NCBI RefSeq assembly: GCF_932526225.1 | Contig: NC_064034.1 | Coordinates: forward strand, 9,611,387-9,675,386 | DNA from: Nematostella vectensis | Lineage: Eukaryota > Cnidaria > Anthozoa > Actiniaria > Edwardsiidae | Direction: 5' to 3' | DNA length: 64,000 nucleotides | Part shown: positions 1-10,100 of the stretch, piece by piece | Numbering within the stretch: position 1 is the first letter of the stretch | Layout: every line of letters starts with the position of its first letter | Program-made: the position numbers and the translations under genes | Notes under the pieces: model-generated | The model's input: the letters and a program-made list of their open reading frames with translations, nothing else | Database searches by the model: none | Told to the model about the DNA's origin: nothing

Positions 1-1496
1 CACATAACTTCGCAGATGGGAGCTCCGGTCCCTAAAAGTGACAAATGCATCACGGAAATTGCTGCGGCGACATTTGGTATGGATTGCCATTTCTAGAGCC
101 TTTGGGATAGTGGGTTAGGAATATGACGGCATACTTTGAGCGACAGAAAGACGACGACTGGACGGACGGGGGGACGGACAAATGGACGGACGGATAAAAA
201 AGGTAACTTAATGGGCTTAAAAACAAGCAAAATAAAATGGTTGAGATAACGTGTCGAGTAAGCTACTCAGACCTTCTGTCAAGTATTTACGTTTTTTACA
301 CGACATCCATACCTGTATTTGCTCAACTCTTCGACACTCTTACTCAACGCAGCAATCTTGCTCCTTAAAGCGCTCATCCCAGACGCCTTGCGCTCAATCC
401 GCGCCCTTTCGGCCTCCAACAAGCTGCTACTAGTTGAAATCTCCCTGATGTAGTCCGATCTTCCATTCGGCCCATACATCCTTCCATACGTCGATGAATA
501 CTTGCTGAGCCTGTCAATCTCAGGTGTAGGGCCTAGCGGACTTCTAGGCCTGTCGAAGAACTCCTCGTGGCTGTTTTCCTCATCCTTTAGGACCTCCCCG
601 TTGCGGGAGAGGTAATTGCGAGTGTAGATTGAGCGGCGGGCACGGCTATCCACATCGTTGACATCACTATCAACAGGGGAGCGGTAACTGCTCATATAGG
701 AATCTCCCAAAGTCGGGGAGATGGGTGAGGCTCGCGGCTCGGAAATGGTTCGAGGAGATAGCGGCCGCTCGTAAGAGCCGACAGAGTATCGACTAGAGTA
801 TCTGGGAGTGCTGTATCCTCGGTCGGATATCGGCGATGTGGCACGCTCGGAGTAAGGCCTATGCAGGTCTCTATACATGACGTCACTCACAAGGCTGTCG
901 AGATGGTACTTGCTGGAAAATGAAGTCGTACTCCTGGACGCATTGCTTGAAAACTTCTTGGTGCTGTCCAGTAACTGCTGTATGGCTCTTTTCCTAGCCT
1001 CATCGTCATGCAGGTAGCTGCTTCTCTCCGACAGCTGGCTGCGGTAAGGGCTACTGTACGTGCTGCTACTAATGCTGCTACTACTGTCGTATCTTCTGCT
1101 GTCCGACAGAAGGTCTTCCGTGGATCTACTCCTCTGCTTTGTGTCGTCTAGTTCTTCAGCTAAGCTGCTTTGGGTTTCCTTGTACCAATCTTCTTTAGGT
1201 CTAGGCGTGTCTTTGTGTTTTGCATTGCTCTCCGTGGGCGTACCATCTGATACTAAACTGCTTGTACTAAGCCTTCTGACTCCTGTATCCTCATCAACCC
1301 CATTCAGATCAATAGATATCCCTTCCTTGCCGCCGTCAGAAGAGATGAACTCTTGTACCTCACGCGTTTCGTTGCCATCCGAGTCAATACTAGTAAAAGT
1401 TCGGATCATTTTGGATTCCTTAAACAGTTGTTTGCTTACGTTTTGTGGAACGTTGCTATTCTCATCGATACTGTTAAATGTTATTTCTGTCGCCAT
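1..1496 (-). CDS. Partial copy 1 of a large Ser-rich protein gene (exon 1 and start of exon 2)
   Basis: Exon 1 is 313-1496 and exon 2 begins at 31 and runs off the left edge. The encoded N-terminal 395 residues are very Ser/Thr/Arg-rich, look disordered, and end in a short helix-prone stretch (around LEAERARIERK). The donor after the KYR codons (GTATGG on the minus strand) and the TTTTAG acceptor before exon 2 are identical to those of the complete paralogue at 7122-15025, so this copy could still be spliced. It differs from the paralogue by about 11 amino-acid substitutions and one missing codon near the N-terminus. The rest of the gene, if present, lies left of the window. Function not recognised. 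Confidence 0.75.
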
Positions 1497-2941
1497 TTTT
1501 GTAAGCTTGAGCTCGATAACAATGTTCTCGTGATGTTGTCGTCAATGGGACCCTTCGTCCTATTGAATTCTTGATTCTCGACAAAAATACATAACCTGAA
1601 ATTGCAAGACTTTTTTTAATTGGCCTTTTGGTCGTATCGATATTTGGGAGTTTGTATTACAGAAAATCATTAAGAGTAACAACCAAACAAATTCACAGAC
1701 TTGTGTAAAATGCAAAAACGCAGTGCTCTGAGTGCTTTGGTCGATTTTAATAAGATCAGGACTATTATTATTTTGTTAAAAGGGATTAAAAGGATTCTCC
1801 AAATATTTTGTACGAGCGAATGATCGTAAATTATTCAAAGTGGACTATTGTTTTTATGTCTACTAGTATGTAATATTGCAATGAGCGGGCTTGAGTGGAT
1901 AATGATGCCTGGCCAACGATGCATAAAAGAATTTGTCTAGAGAGCGTTTGTACCAGCGCCTAGAAAAGTCACGAAACTTTACCATCATCCTGTGTTGACA
2001 CAAGCATTCCAATTCCATTTAAAATCCCAAATAAGTAGAAAGGAAGAAGATAATTTTTAGCGACGAATCGTCATAATTGTACAATTTTCATATCGGCGCT
2101 CCATCGTGTCTGAAATTGTAATTTCTCATTTAGACAGATTATACTCAAAAACCACTTATAATAGAAGTAATAAGGTATACAGATCACGGATAAGATATAC
2201 AGTTCACGCTAAGCAAACAGTGCCCTTTGCTAAACGATACTGCTGGGAAAATAATACTCAAAATAAGAGACGTAAATACGAGCTGTTCGTTTTATTGTAG
2301 CGAGTCATAGTTGGCGCTAAAACTTTGACCTTAGGACCTTGCAAAAGTGATACAAATATTCGCCAAAAACTCTTATTTAGATAAAAAATAGTGTACTTGG
2401 AAACTAGGGTGATCATGATTTAGAGTAGTTTATCTTCTTTATTGTAATGGTACACATAAAATCCAGTGAATGGTACACATGGGTGTAACATTACAGAATG
2501 GTCCACATAACAGTATTGGCGTCGATAACGAGCCCGAAATCATCCCTTGAAAAATATGTTTTGGAGGATTTTTAGCAAGACTAACGAACACATAACATTT
2601 ACTGTTCGGACATATGGCATATCGAGGTACTTCTTGAGTCAGGGACTGCGTTACAGGCGCTATAGGTACTCTGCTAAACAGTAGGCACTCCCAGTTAAAT
2701 AAATGATGGTACTAACCTTACATCTGAGGTGTCCTGAAGCTCTTATGAGGGCGTACCTTTGACATTTACCATGGAAATCGATCCATTAGTTCGTTGTAGG
2801 TTTCTAGACCTCGATTGGAAGGCCGGTCACTATAACAAATAGTTATAGTTGAAGAAGTACTTCAGGAATTAATAAGAATCGTATTGGATCCTTCCTAATA
2901 CTTGAACAAGAATAGTAGGATTTTCAAGAAACCTGGTGTTT
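1497..2941. other. 5' flank of copy 1 gene, no gene seen
   Basis: AT-rich sequence upstream of the minus-strand exon 1, repeated in copy 2 (15026-16479). A 64-codon open frame at 2106-2300 is present in both copies but has no recognisable features. I take it as flank, probably containing the promoter of the exon 1 gene. Confidence 0.4.
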
Positions 2942-3065
2942 AGCAGTTAAGCAGTTGTAAACCAACGAAGGAAGAAAATATGGAAATGAACGATATCACC
3001 GTTATAAAAAGTACCATCTGCGCCCAAATACAAAAATGTCAACTTTTAGTTTGGGAGTGTTTTAC

Positions 3066-3339
3066 CTGTGCAAGCGTCAGCGATTGCGAGGTTAAGGATC
3101 AGGACATTGTAGGTCTTCGACAGCATCATACGTCTTCTTGCAATAACCAAACACAAGAACACGTTACCAGTAAACGCGACGAGAGCGATACCGGCGTAAA
3201 TCGCCTTCAGAAACCTCGGGGACTCATAGCCAGAATCATCAGCTCTCTCATCGTCGTTAAGCGCAAAACTGAGGTTACGATATCTCCGAGTTATATTGAG
3301 AGCCATATGAGAAGTGTGCCTTACACTTGTATGACTCAA
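3066..3339 (-). pseudogene. Orphan first exon of a class A (rhodopsin-like) GPCR
   Basis: The translation gives an extracellular N-terminus with two possible N-glycosylation sites (NIT, NLS), then TM1 with the GN core motif (FTGNVFLCLVI), an RRR-rich first intracellular loop, and TM2 with NLAIADAC, the N-L-x-x-x-D signature of class A receptors. The exon ends at a good donor (ACAG then GTAAAA on the minus strand). Translation may start at 3339 or at a second Met at 3306. No TM3-TM7 exon follows: 125 bases downstream the sequence runs into the duplication edge at 2941. The receptor is therefore cut off here. A complete version may exist at the left border of copy 1, outside the window. Confidence 0.7.
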
Positions 3340-3384
3340 AGGTCGACTATTGACATTACCAACGAAGCTCTCAACAAGTAATCA

Positions 3385-4602
3385 GTCCAGACATACGAGA
3401 TCACAGAGCATTTGACTCTGTTCCCCACGAACGTCTTCTTGCTAAGGCTCAGTTCTATGGTGTCAGAGGAAAAATGCTTATATGGCTTAGAAACTTTCTG
3501 ATTGACCGTAGGCAACGAGTTGTTGTAAATGGTGCCTGTTCAAGCTGGTCAACTGTGCTGTCTGGAGTGCCGCAAGGCACTGTATTGGGACCAATATTAT
3601 TTCTAATGTTCATCAACGACATGCCATCTGGTATCCAATCACAAGTGAAGCTTTTTGCTGATGACAGTGTACTCTATCGCCCCATCCATGACCATTCCGA
3701 CTACGCAATCTTACAACAAGACCTGCATTACCTTGAGCAATGGGCCAAACGGTGGCAGATGTCATTCGCCCCTAAAAAATGCTACGTGATGTCGATCACT
3801 TTGAAGCGCTTCCCATTTCAAGGTTCGTACACATTTTGTGGTTCTGTTCTGGAAGGTGTGCGGTTTCAAAAGTACTTAGGCATTTACATCACGCCCAGTC
3901 TTAACTGGTCCAAACAGTGTGACGAGATCAAGAAGAAAGCGAACAGGGTGCTAAACATTCTCCAGAGGAACTTATCATCATGTCCCGCTGAGGTCAAGGA
4001 GAAAGCCTACATTAGTCTTGTGCGTCCTGTAGCTGAATATGCCTCCCCAGCGTGGTCTCCACACACTCAAAAGGACATCAACTGTGTCGAGTCAATTCAA
4101 CGCCGCGCTGCCCGCTTTGTCACAAACGATTATCGTAGAGATAGTAGTGTTTCAAACATGATTGCCCAACTAGGATGGCAATCGTTACAAAATCGTAGAG
4201 TGGTAAATGATATTTCTTTATTTTACAATGTTAATTTTCATCACGTAAACATTGACTTTCCCACTGACATTAAGCTGAGACACTTCAATTATGCTACTAG
4301 GACTAGTTCCCGTCATTGTTTCCAGTTTGACCATCCAACACCAGCAGTAAATTGTTACAAGTTTTCGTTCTATGTAAGATCTGTTCCAGTTTGGAACTCA
4401 CTGTCTCAATCATGCTTTAACAATATATCAACTGTAACACAATTTCGTGCGGCCTTGCCTAGCGAGCTAATCCTGCAATGATCGTATGCTTTATTTATTT
4501 GTTTTTAATGTGTTTTTTTGTGTATCATTACTATTACTTGATTGTACTGTTTATTTATGTATTATTTATTGTTATTTATCTATTTATTCTGTTGTTGTAG
4601 TC

Positions 4603-4645
<43 letters not shown>

Positions 4646-4715
4646 GGCCTTGGTCGTCGACCGCTCATTGCCGGATTAGCTTGCTAGGGGCAATTATCCT
4701 AATTAAAGATTAAAG
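3385..4715 (+). mobile_element. 5'-truncated CR1-like LINE retrotransposon
   Basis: It contains the C-terminal part of a non-LTR reverse transcriptase (see the CDS entry), a short 3' UTR with a T-tract of about 44 bases (near 4605-4644), and an end in AATTAAAGATTAAAG, the kind of short A-rich repeat typical of CR1/L2-type 3' ends. The 5' end is truncated inside the RT domain, as is usual for LINEs. I see no clear target-site duplication. Confidence 0.8.
3399..4481 (+). CDS. LINE reverse transcriptase, C-terminal fragment
   Basis: The open frame starts in the AFDSVPHERLL block (RT domain 3), then has GVPQGTVLGPILF (domain 4), the catalytic LFADDSVLY motif (domain 5) and the downstream KYLGIYI block and thumb region. 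The frame is open for about 360 residues to a stop at 4479-4481. The endonuclease and the first RT motifs are missing, so it cannot be autonomous. The Jockey/CR1/L2 group fits best; the family name is inferred from motif spacing. Confidence 0.85.
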   Translation, partial: DHRAFDSVPHERLLAKAQFYGVRGKMLIWLRNFLIDRRQRVVVNGACSSWSTVLSGVPQGTVLGPILFLMFINDMPSGIQSQVKLFADDSVLYRPIHDHSDYAILQQDLHYLEQWAKRWQMSFAPKKCYVMSITLKRFPFQGSYTFCGSVLEGVRFQKYLGIYITPSLNWSKQCDEIKKKANRVLNILQRNLSSCPAEVKEKAYISLVRPVAEYASPAWSPHTQKDINCVESIQRRAARFVTNDYRRDSSVSNMIAQLGWQSLQNRRVVNDISLFYNVNFHHVNIDFPTDIKLRHFNYATRTSSRHCFQFDHPTPAVNCYKFSFYVRSVPVWNSLSQSCFNNISTVTQFRAALPSELILQ

Positions 4716-5924
4716 ACTACTCAAGCTACGGAAGCGAATGGTCCAGAAAAAGACTTTTCTAAACAGCACTCGATGGGGATCGGAAAAACCCCTCGCGTTT
4801 TCAAATTTTCGTTTAAATTGCTGTCAGTAGAAAAGTTATTAAAGATGTTATAGGACGTATTTCCGGATTCTAGGATTAGTATTGATGTATTATTTTTCAT
4901 GTGTTAGTTTTCTTTTGCTTTAAAAATAATAAAGGGCGCTTTTTTGAATATTGGTATCTCTATTTTAATAGGAGTACCTCAAGCTCGCTGGCCACTAAAT
5001 AGACAGACGTTTATGGCTCTGGAACCAGGGTGTGATCTATATATCTGAAAGTGTATATTTGTGATAAATACAATCCAACCAGAGCAGTATGAGTTCAAAT
5101 GAGTGCCAGAACACTCAGACCATCCAAGTTCATTTCATGAAATGTGATGTATCGAGCTCACCAGTGTCGTCCGCCGTCTTGGGTTTTACGAAACGAAAAT
5201 ATCGTCTAATTGAACAGGGAACCACCGAAAATAAAACTAAATGGTTTACAACGAGTGTGTGTAGGTAGGCCCTTGGACTTGTGCGCAAAAAAAGTAAAAA
5301 AACGGTCATAAAAACGCTGCTTGCAAGATATTTGAAAAAATTGCAAGATATTTCCTGAGTTCTGCCAGACGTCAAGCGAATTCCGACCCCGAAACCGCAT
5401 CCTGACCGTCATGCATAGCGCGGCGTCTGGGTACGAGACTGGCATTTTTAATAACATTCAAAGACTCCGCCTCGATCCTTGAAACAAGCGTTGCCTTGGA
5501 AACGTAAAGGAAATGAATTTTTTTTCCATCTAGAAAACTTAGATTTGAACTAGTAGATAAGGAAAAAGACGTCGAAAGGTATATAAAAAGGTTTAATGAC
5601 GGTGGATACAAAAACATGAGTAGTAATTATTCCAGATTGTACTGGATATCATAAAGCTTTCAATATTCATTACCCAGAACCATGGCTTTACGAAAAAGAA
5701 ATTGCCTATCAAATATTTTTTAGATCCGTATATTGTCGGATGCGCTGTCAATAACTAGTGGTAAATATTGTTCTACTAAAAATATCCTAAAATGTACAAG
5801 AACCTTCACATAAATCCTCGTAAAAGATGGGTAATCAATATATATATACAACTTTGATCTTTTTGAAGCGTCAACCACTTTTCTTCACACCAAAACATTC
5901 TACCAAAATGTAGTGTCAGAAGTC
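4716..5924. other. Spacer, no gene seen
   Basis: AT-rich sequence with only short open frames on either strand. None has a recognisable domain or consistent splice sites. It lies between the LINE and the tandem array downstream of the Ser/Lys-rich gene. Confidence 0.4.
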
Positions 5925-7110
5925 GTGGTCTACCTGTGGCCTTGCGGTCTCCCAGTGTCCTAGAGGTCTACCTGTAGCCTCGCGGTCTACCTGTGGCCTC
6001 GCGGTTTCGAAGTCTACCTGTGGCTATCTGGTCTTCCTGTGTCCTTGTGGTCTTCCTGTGGCCTTGCGGTCCTACTGGGGCCTCGTAGTCAGCATGTGGC
6101 TTCGTAAGTGGCTTTTCGGTCTACTCACCAGCCAATTTGCATTGGAAATCAAAAGCAGTTGAATACTAACAATTCTAACAATAATATTAAAAGCACTAGC
6201 ACATTGTTAGGGTGTCATCAGTAGTTCTTTTCTGTGGCTTTCTGGTTTGCCCCGTGGCTTTGCGGCCAACCTGTGGCTTAGTGGTCTGCCTTTAGCTTTG
6301 TGTCATCTACTTGTGGTTATCTGGTATGCCCAGGGGCCTTTTTATCTACCTATGGTTTAGTGTTTTACATGTGGCTTTTGGTCTACCTGTGGCTTTGTGG
6401 TTTACCCACTCAAGTTGGCCCAGTGGCTTTTCTAATCAACTTTTATTGGCTTTGTGGTCTGCCTGTGGCTTTCTTGTATGCCAAGTGGCTTTTCTATTTA
6501 CCTTTGGCTTTGCGGTGCGGCCTTTTGATTAAACTTGGGCCCAATAGCACCATGGCCTACCTATGACTTAATGGTCTGCCTAAGCATTGTGTGATCTATC
6601 TACCTGTAGCTTTCTGGTATGCCAAGTGGCTGTTGTATCTGCATATGGCATTGTGCTTTACATGTGGCTTTCGGTCTACCTGTGTCTTTGTTGTTTACCT
6701 GTGATATAATGATCTGCCTGTGTCTAGCGCTAGCTTAATGGTCCACCTGTGGCTTAATGGTCTACATATAGCTTAATGGTCCACCTGTGGCTTAATGGTC
6801 TACATATAGCTTTATGGTCCACCTGTGGCTTAATGGTCTACATATAGCTTAATGGTCCACCTGTGGCTTAATGGTCTACATATAGCTTTATGGTCCACCT
6901 GTGGCTAAATGGTCTACATATAGCTTTATGGTCCACCTGTGGCTTAATGGTCTACATATAGCTTTATGGTCCACCTGTGGCTTAATGGTCTACATATAGC
7001 TTTATGGTCCACCTGTGGCTTAATGGTCTACATATAGCTTTATGGTCTACACGTGGCTTTTGTTTTCCTGTGGCTCTTTGTTCTACCTTTTTTGCTTAGT
7101 GATCTACCTG
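5925..7110. repeat. Degenerate 19-bp / 38-bp tandem array
   Basis: Dozens of variants of a roughly 19-base module (core CCTGTGGCTT plus GGTCTAC) fill this interval. The right part (about 6735-7050) is homogenised into a 38-bp dimer in which CACCTGTGGCTTAATGGTCT alternates with ACATATAGCTTTATGGTC; the left part is older and more diverged. It begins just beyond the stop codon (7122) of the minus-strand gene, so it probably lies in that gene's 3' UTR or immediate 3' flank. Confidence 0.9.
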
Positions 7111-7121
7111 TAGTAGCCAAT

Positions 7122-10100
7122 TTACGGCTGACTTAAAACTCTTGTCGCCTTCGCGTGGTTAACAGTCACAGACCGCATTTCAGAACTGTCTGGTCTCTTT
7201 CTCAGGATAAAATTATCGTGTGTAAGATCTTCCATCGATGAACTGTAAAAAGAAAAATGAATAGATTGATTTTATTTACCGGTCTTTCACCCTCTTCAAA
7301 ACTCCTTCCCGCCAAAGGTATCCCACCCTCTCATCTTTCACCTCTGCCATCCCACACTATTCATCAGTTTCTTGTCTTTACACCCCATGCCTGTCACCAA
7401 AGATAAGGCCTATCTGCTCTTTTCATACTTCAAGCACATTTTATTCTACTGAAAGAAAGCCTTTACCCACCTAAACTCTGACATGGTCTTCTGCGACATA
7501 GCATACGACTTCTGGTTCCAGTCTACCTCTTCCCTCAGGTTGTCGATGCCTGACTCGCTTATGGTTCTCTGGAAGCTGCCGCTGACCGGGCTCCCGATAC
7601 CGCGGATCTTGGCGCGTAGCATCGGCGGATCACCCGTCTCTTTGCGATGCTTGCTTGCCTTTTTCATCGATTTTTTGTCTTTCTTGCTTTTCTTCTTGCT
7701 CTTATTCCCGTTTGTATTGTGTTTTGGGGCATTATACTGCACGATAATAAACAACGGTGAATATTTTGACAACAGCGCCACATCACAAACATATCACAAA
7801 CAAAAGGCGAGTTACATTGAGAAATCACGTGACTTTGAGTAGCAAACTTACGCCAAGATAATGTTTGCGGCCGTCACTTCAAAGAGAGCAACGAAAAATA
7901 ATTGAATCCTTTATTAAAAAAAAAGCCTTTTCTGACACTTTAAAACTTTCTGGCTGATTCGTAAGCGATGAATAAGTTGCTTTGTTGTTGTTATTTTGCC
8001 GCCTAGACCTGGAGCGCGAGTTGACACTCAAAACGTCACGTGATTTCTAAGTGCAAGTAGCCTATTCACAAGCGCTTAGTGCGCGTTTCGCGATTTTCCT
8101 TTTTTCTTAGCGTTGGTTTATTCCCTCAACGTAATCAAATTTTGTTGCCAAAGTGGTTAAATAAACTTATTTTGATACAGTTATACCCATTTCCACCATC
8201 GGACACTTACCAAATTTGGCACAAGTTTCGCGTCTTGACTCCAAACCCACTCAGTGTACGGGCTCTGGACTATGGTTAAATCAGTGCGTTGGGCTTCAAC
8301 AAGATTCTCAGCCGATTTTGACTTTAGAGGCTTCTTTTTAAACTAAAACAACAACAACAAAAAAGATATCATAATATGCGCATAAACTGTAAGGCTTGTG
8401 CGAGAAGATTTTAAAAGTTGAGCTGCTATTGACTGCTCGATTCCATTTGTCTTATTTTCATTGGTTACACAAGTTTCAAGTAAAAGCATAAAATGATGAA
8501 CGCTTTTTATGCTTCCCTTTTACCTTGATACGTAATGCAGATGACAAATGGTTTCTGTTACCTTTTCTTTCTTAGAATTCTTCTTCGTCTCCACCACGTC
8601 ACTCACGAGCCCGTTTTTCGGTGTATCTTGTAGCTGGACATCTACAGCATCTATTTGGTCATGGCCTTTCTTAGAATCCCTTTTAGACTCCTTCTTGGAT
8701 TCCTTTTTAGATCCATTCTTGGTCTCTTTAGACTTCTTTGAAAACCACTAAAAACAAATCGAATGTCAATAGAAAAATATGTCAATCAAACAGACTGTCA
8801 TCTTGCTGATGGACACGAAGACCTTCAAGAATGACTAATGGAGATCTTCAAAAACGACTTTTAAAATGACCTTCAAAAATGATCTTCAAAATGACTTTCA
8901 AGAATGACCTTCATGAATGTTTTTCAAAATGACGAGCGAGCGGTGTCTTCCACAGTAGCGAACGCACTTATTTTTTCGTGTTTCATATTATGTTCGTGCA
9001 ACGTACCTTAGATCCTTCCTTAGACTTTTTAGTTTCCTACAAATAAATAAAAGCTGATTTAGTCAGATTATTGCCAGAGCAAGGTAGGCTATCTAAAATA
9101 TTGAAGAAGAAATTGAAACGTGTTCAACACGTGATCTTCTCACGTGATGTCATTCTTACCGCTGTTTTGGCGGGCGTAACAGCTTCAAACGCTGAGCCCT
9201 CGCTCAGGGGCAGCGGTTCCCAGTTGGATGTGACCAGTCCGCTTTCTTGCTCATGCTCAGGGATGTCGTCAAGTGGCTGGGATCTCCTAAGGGGGGAGGG
9301 GGGAGGAGACCATGAGGGGTAGTGGGCAGAGAACGCCGAAGACGACAAGCCAGAGGACGAACAATCGGGTGAGCTAGGGGGGAGGAGTGGGGACAGATCA
9401 GTCTCGGAAGTCTCAAGATGATTGCTAGACGCTGACGTGCTTCCAGGGGACCGGGGTTTGGAAGTGACGGAATGGATTGACACTCGCATAGGGCCTCTGG
9501 ACTGAACGAAGGAATGGTTGGATGACGTAGTTGTGGACCAGCTACTGCTTGATGTGGACTGGGAACGTGAGTTTTCATCGCGTGATACCTTGGCGATGAG
9601 TTCTACCTCTTTGAGACCATTCTGAAACAGTAATCAAAAACTGACACTAAGACAAAAGCTATGATATGGAAAGCAAAAGATAATTTACTAGAAAACAGGG
9701 TGTCACTTTAAAAGGTGTCACGTTGTGATGGGCGTCACGCGATATCAACAAGTCTGTCATATTTTCTGGTCCAAAAAAAGTGTGTTTCTTACGTTGGTCG
9801 GCGCCCGGACAAGCTGAGCTGACTTCCTTTTCTTGTAGGGTCGTGCGTAGATCGGTTCTGGTGTTGTTTGTGTGGTGCTCACTGGAATGTCTATTGTTGC
9901 GTCTTGATCCTGTAAAAAAACATATTCAAGTTTAGTTTTTCCTCTTTAACAAAATAATAACCAGTCATAGTGCCTCCTACCATTATCTCTTTAGGCGTCA
10001 CTCCAACAATGTTGCCCCAGGCTTCCCTAAAACAAGAGTATTCGGCGTGACTCCAAGGTCTTAAAGTTTGACAACGATATCATGGACACGACAAAGTATT

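Larger units (their letters stand above)
1..2941. repeat. Right end of copy 1 of a direct (probably tandem) duplication of about 13.5 kb
   Basis: Bases 1-2941 match 13527-16479 almost base for base. The offset is 13526 at the left and 13538 at the right, because of small indels. Identity stops abruptly after CTGGTGTTT at 2941 and at 16479. If the duplication is tandem, copy 2 starts at 2942 and the unit is about 13.54 kb. An uncollapsed second haplotype in an assembly would look the same. Confidence 0.9.

Noticed and set aside
1060-1533. Long plus-strand open frame opposite exon 1 (also 14586-15062)
   Set aside because: Shadow of the minus-strand Ser-rich exon: Leu-rich translation is the complement of Ser/Arg codons.
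2106-2300. 64-codon open frame conserved in both duplication copies (also 15636-15830)
   Set aside because: Conservation is explained by recent duplication of the whole segment; no domain, no splice context.
7446-7470. Alternative C-terminus reading through exon 12 to a stop at 7446
   Set aside because: The donor at 7470 followed by an excellent acceptor before 7242 continues in phase to a further 40 residues, so splicing is more likely.
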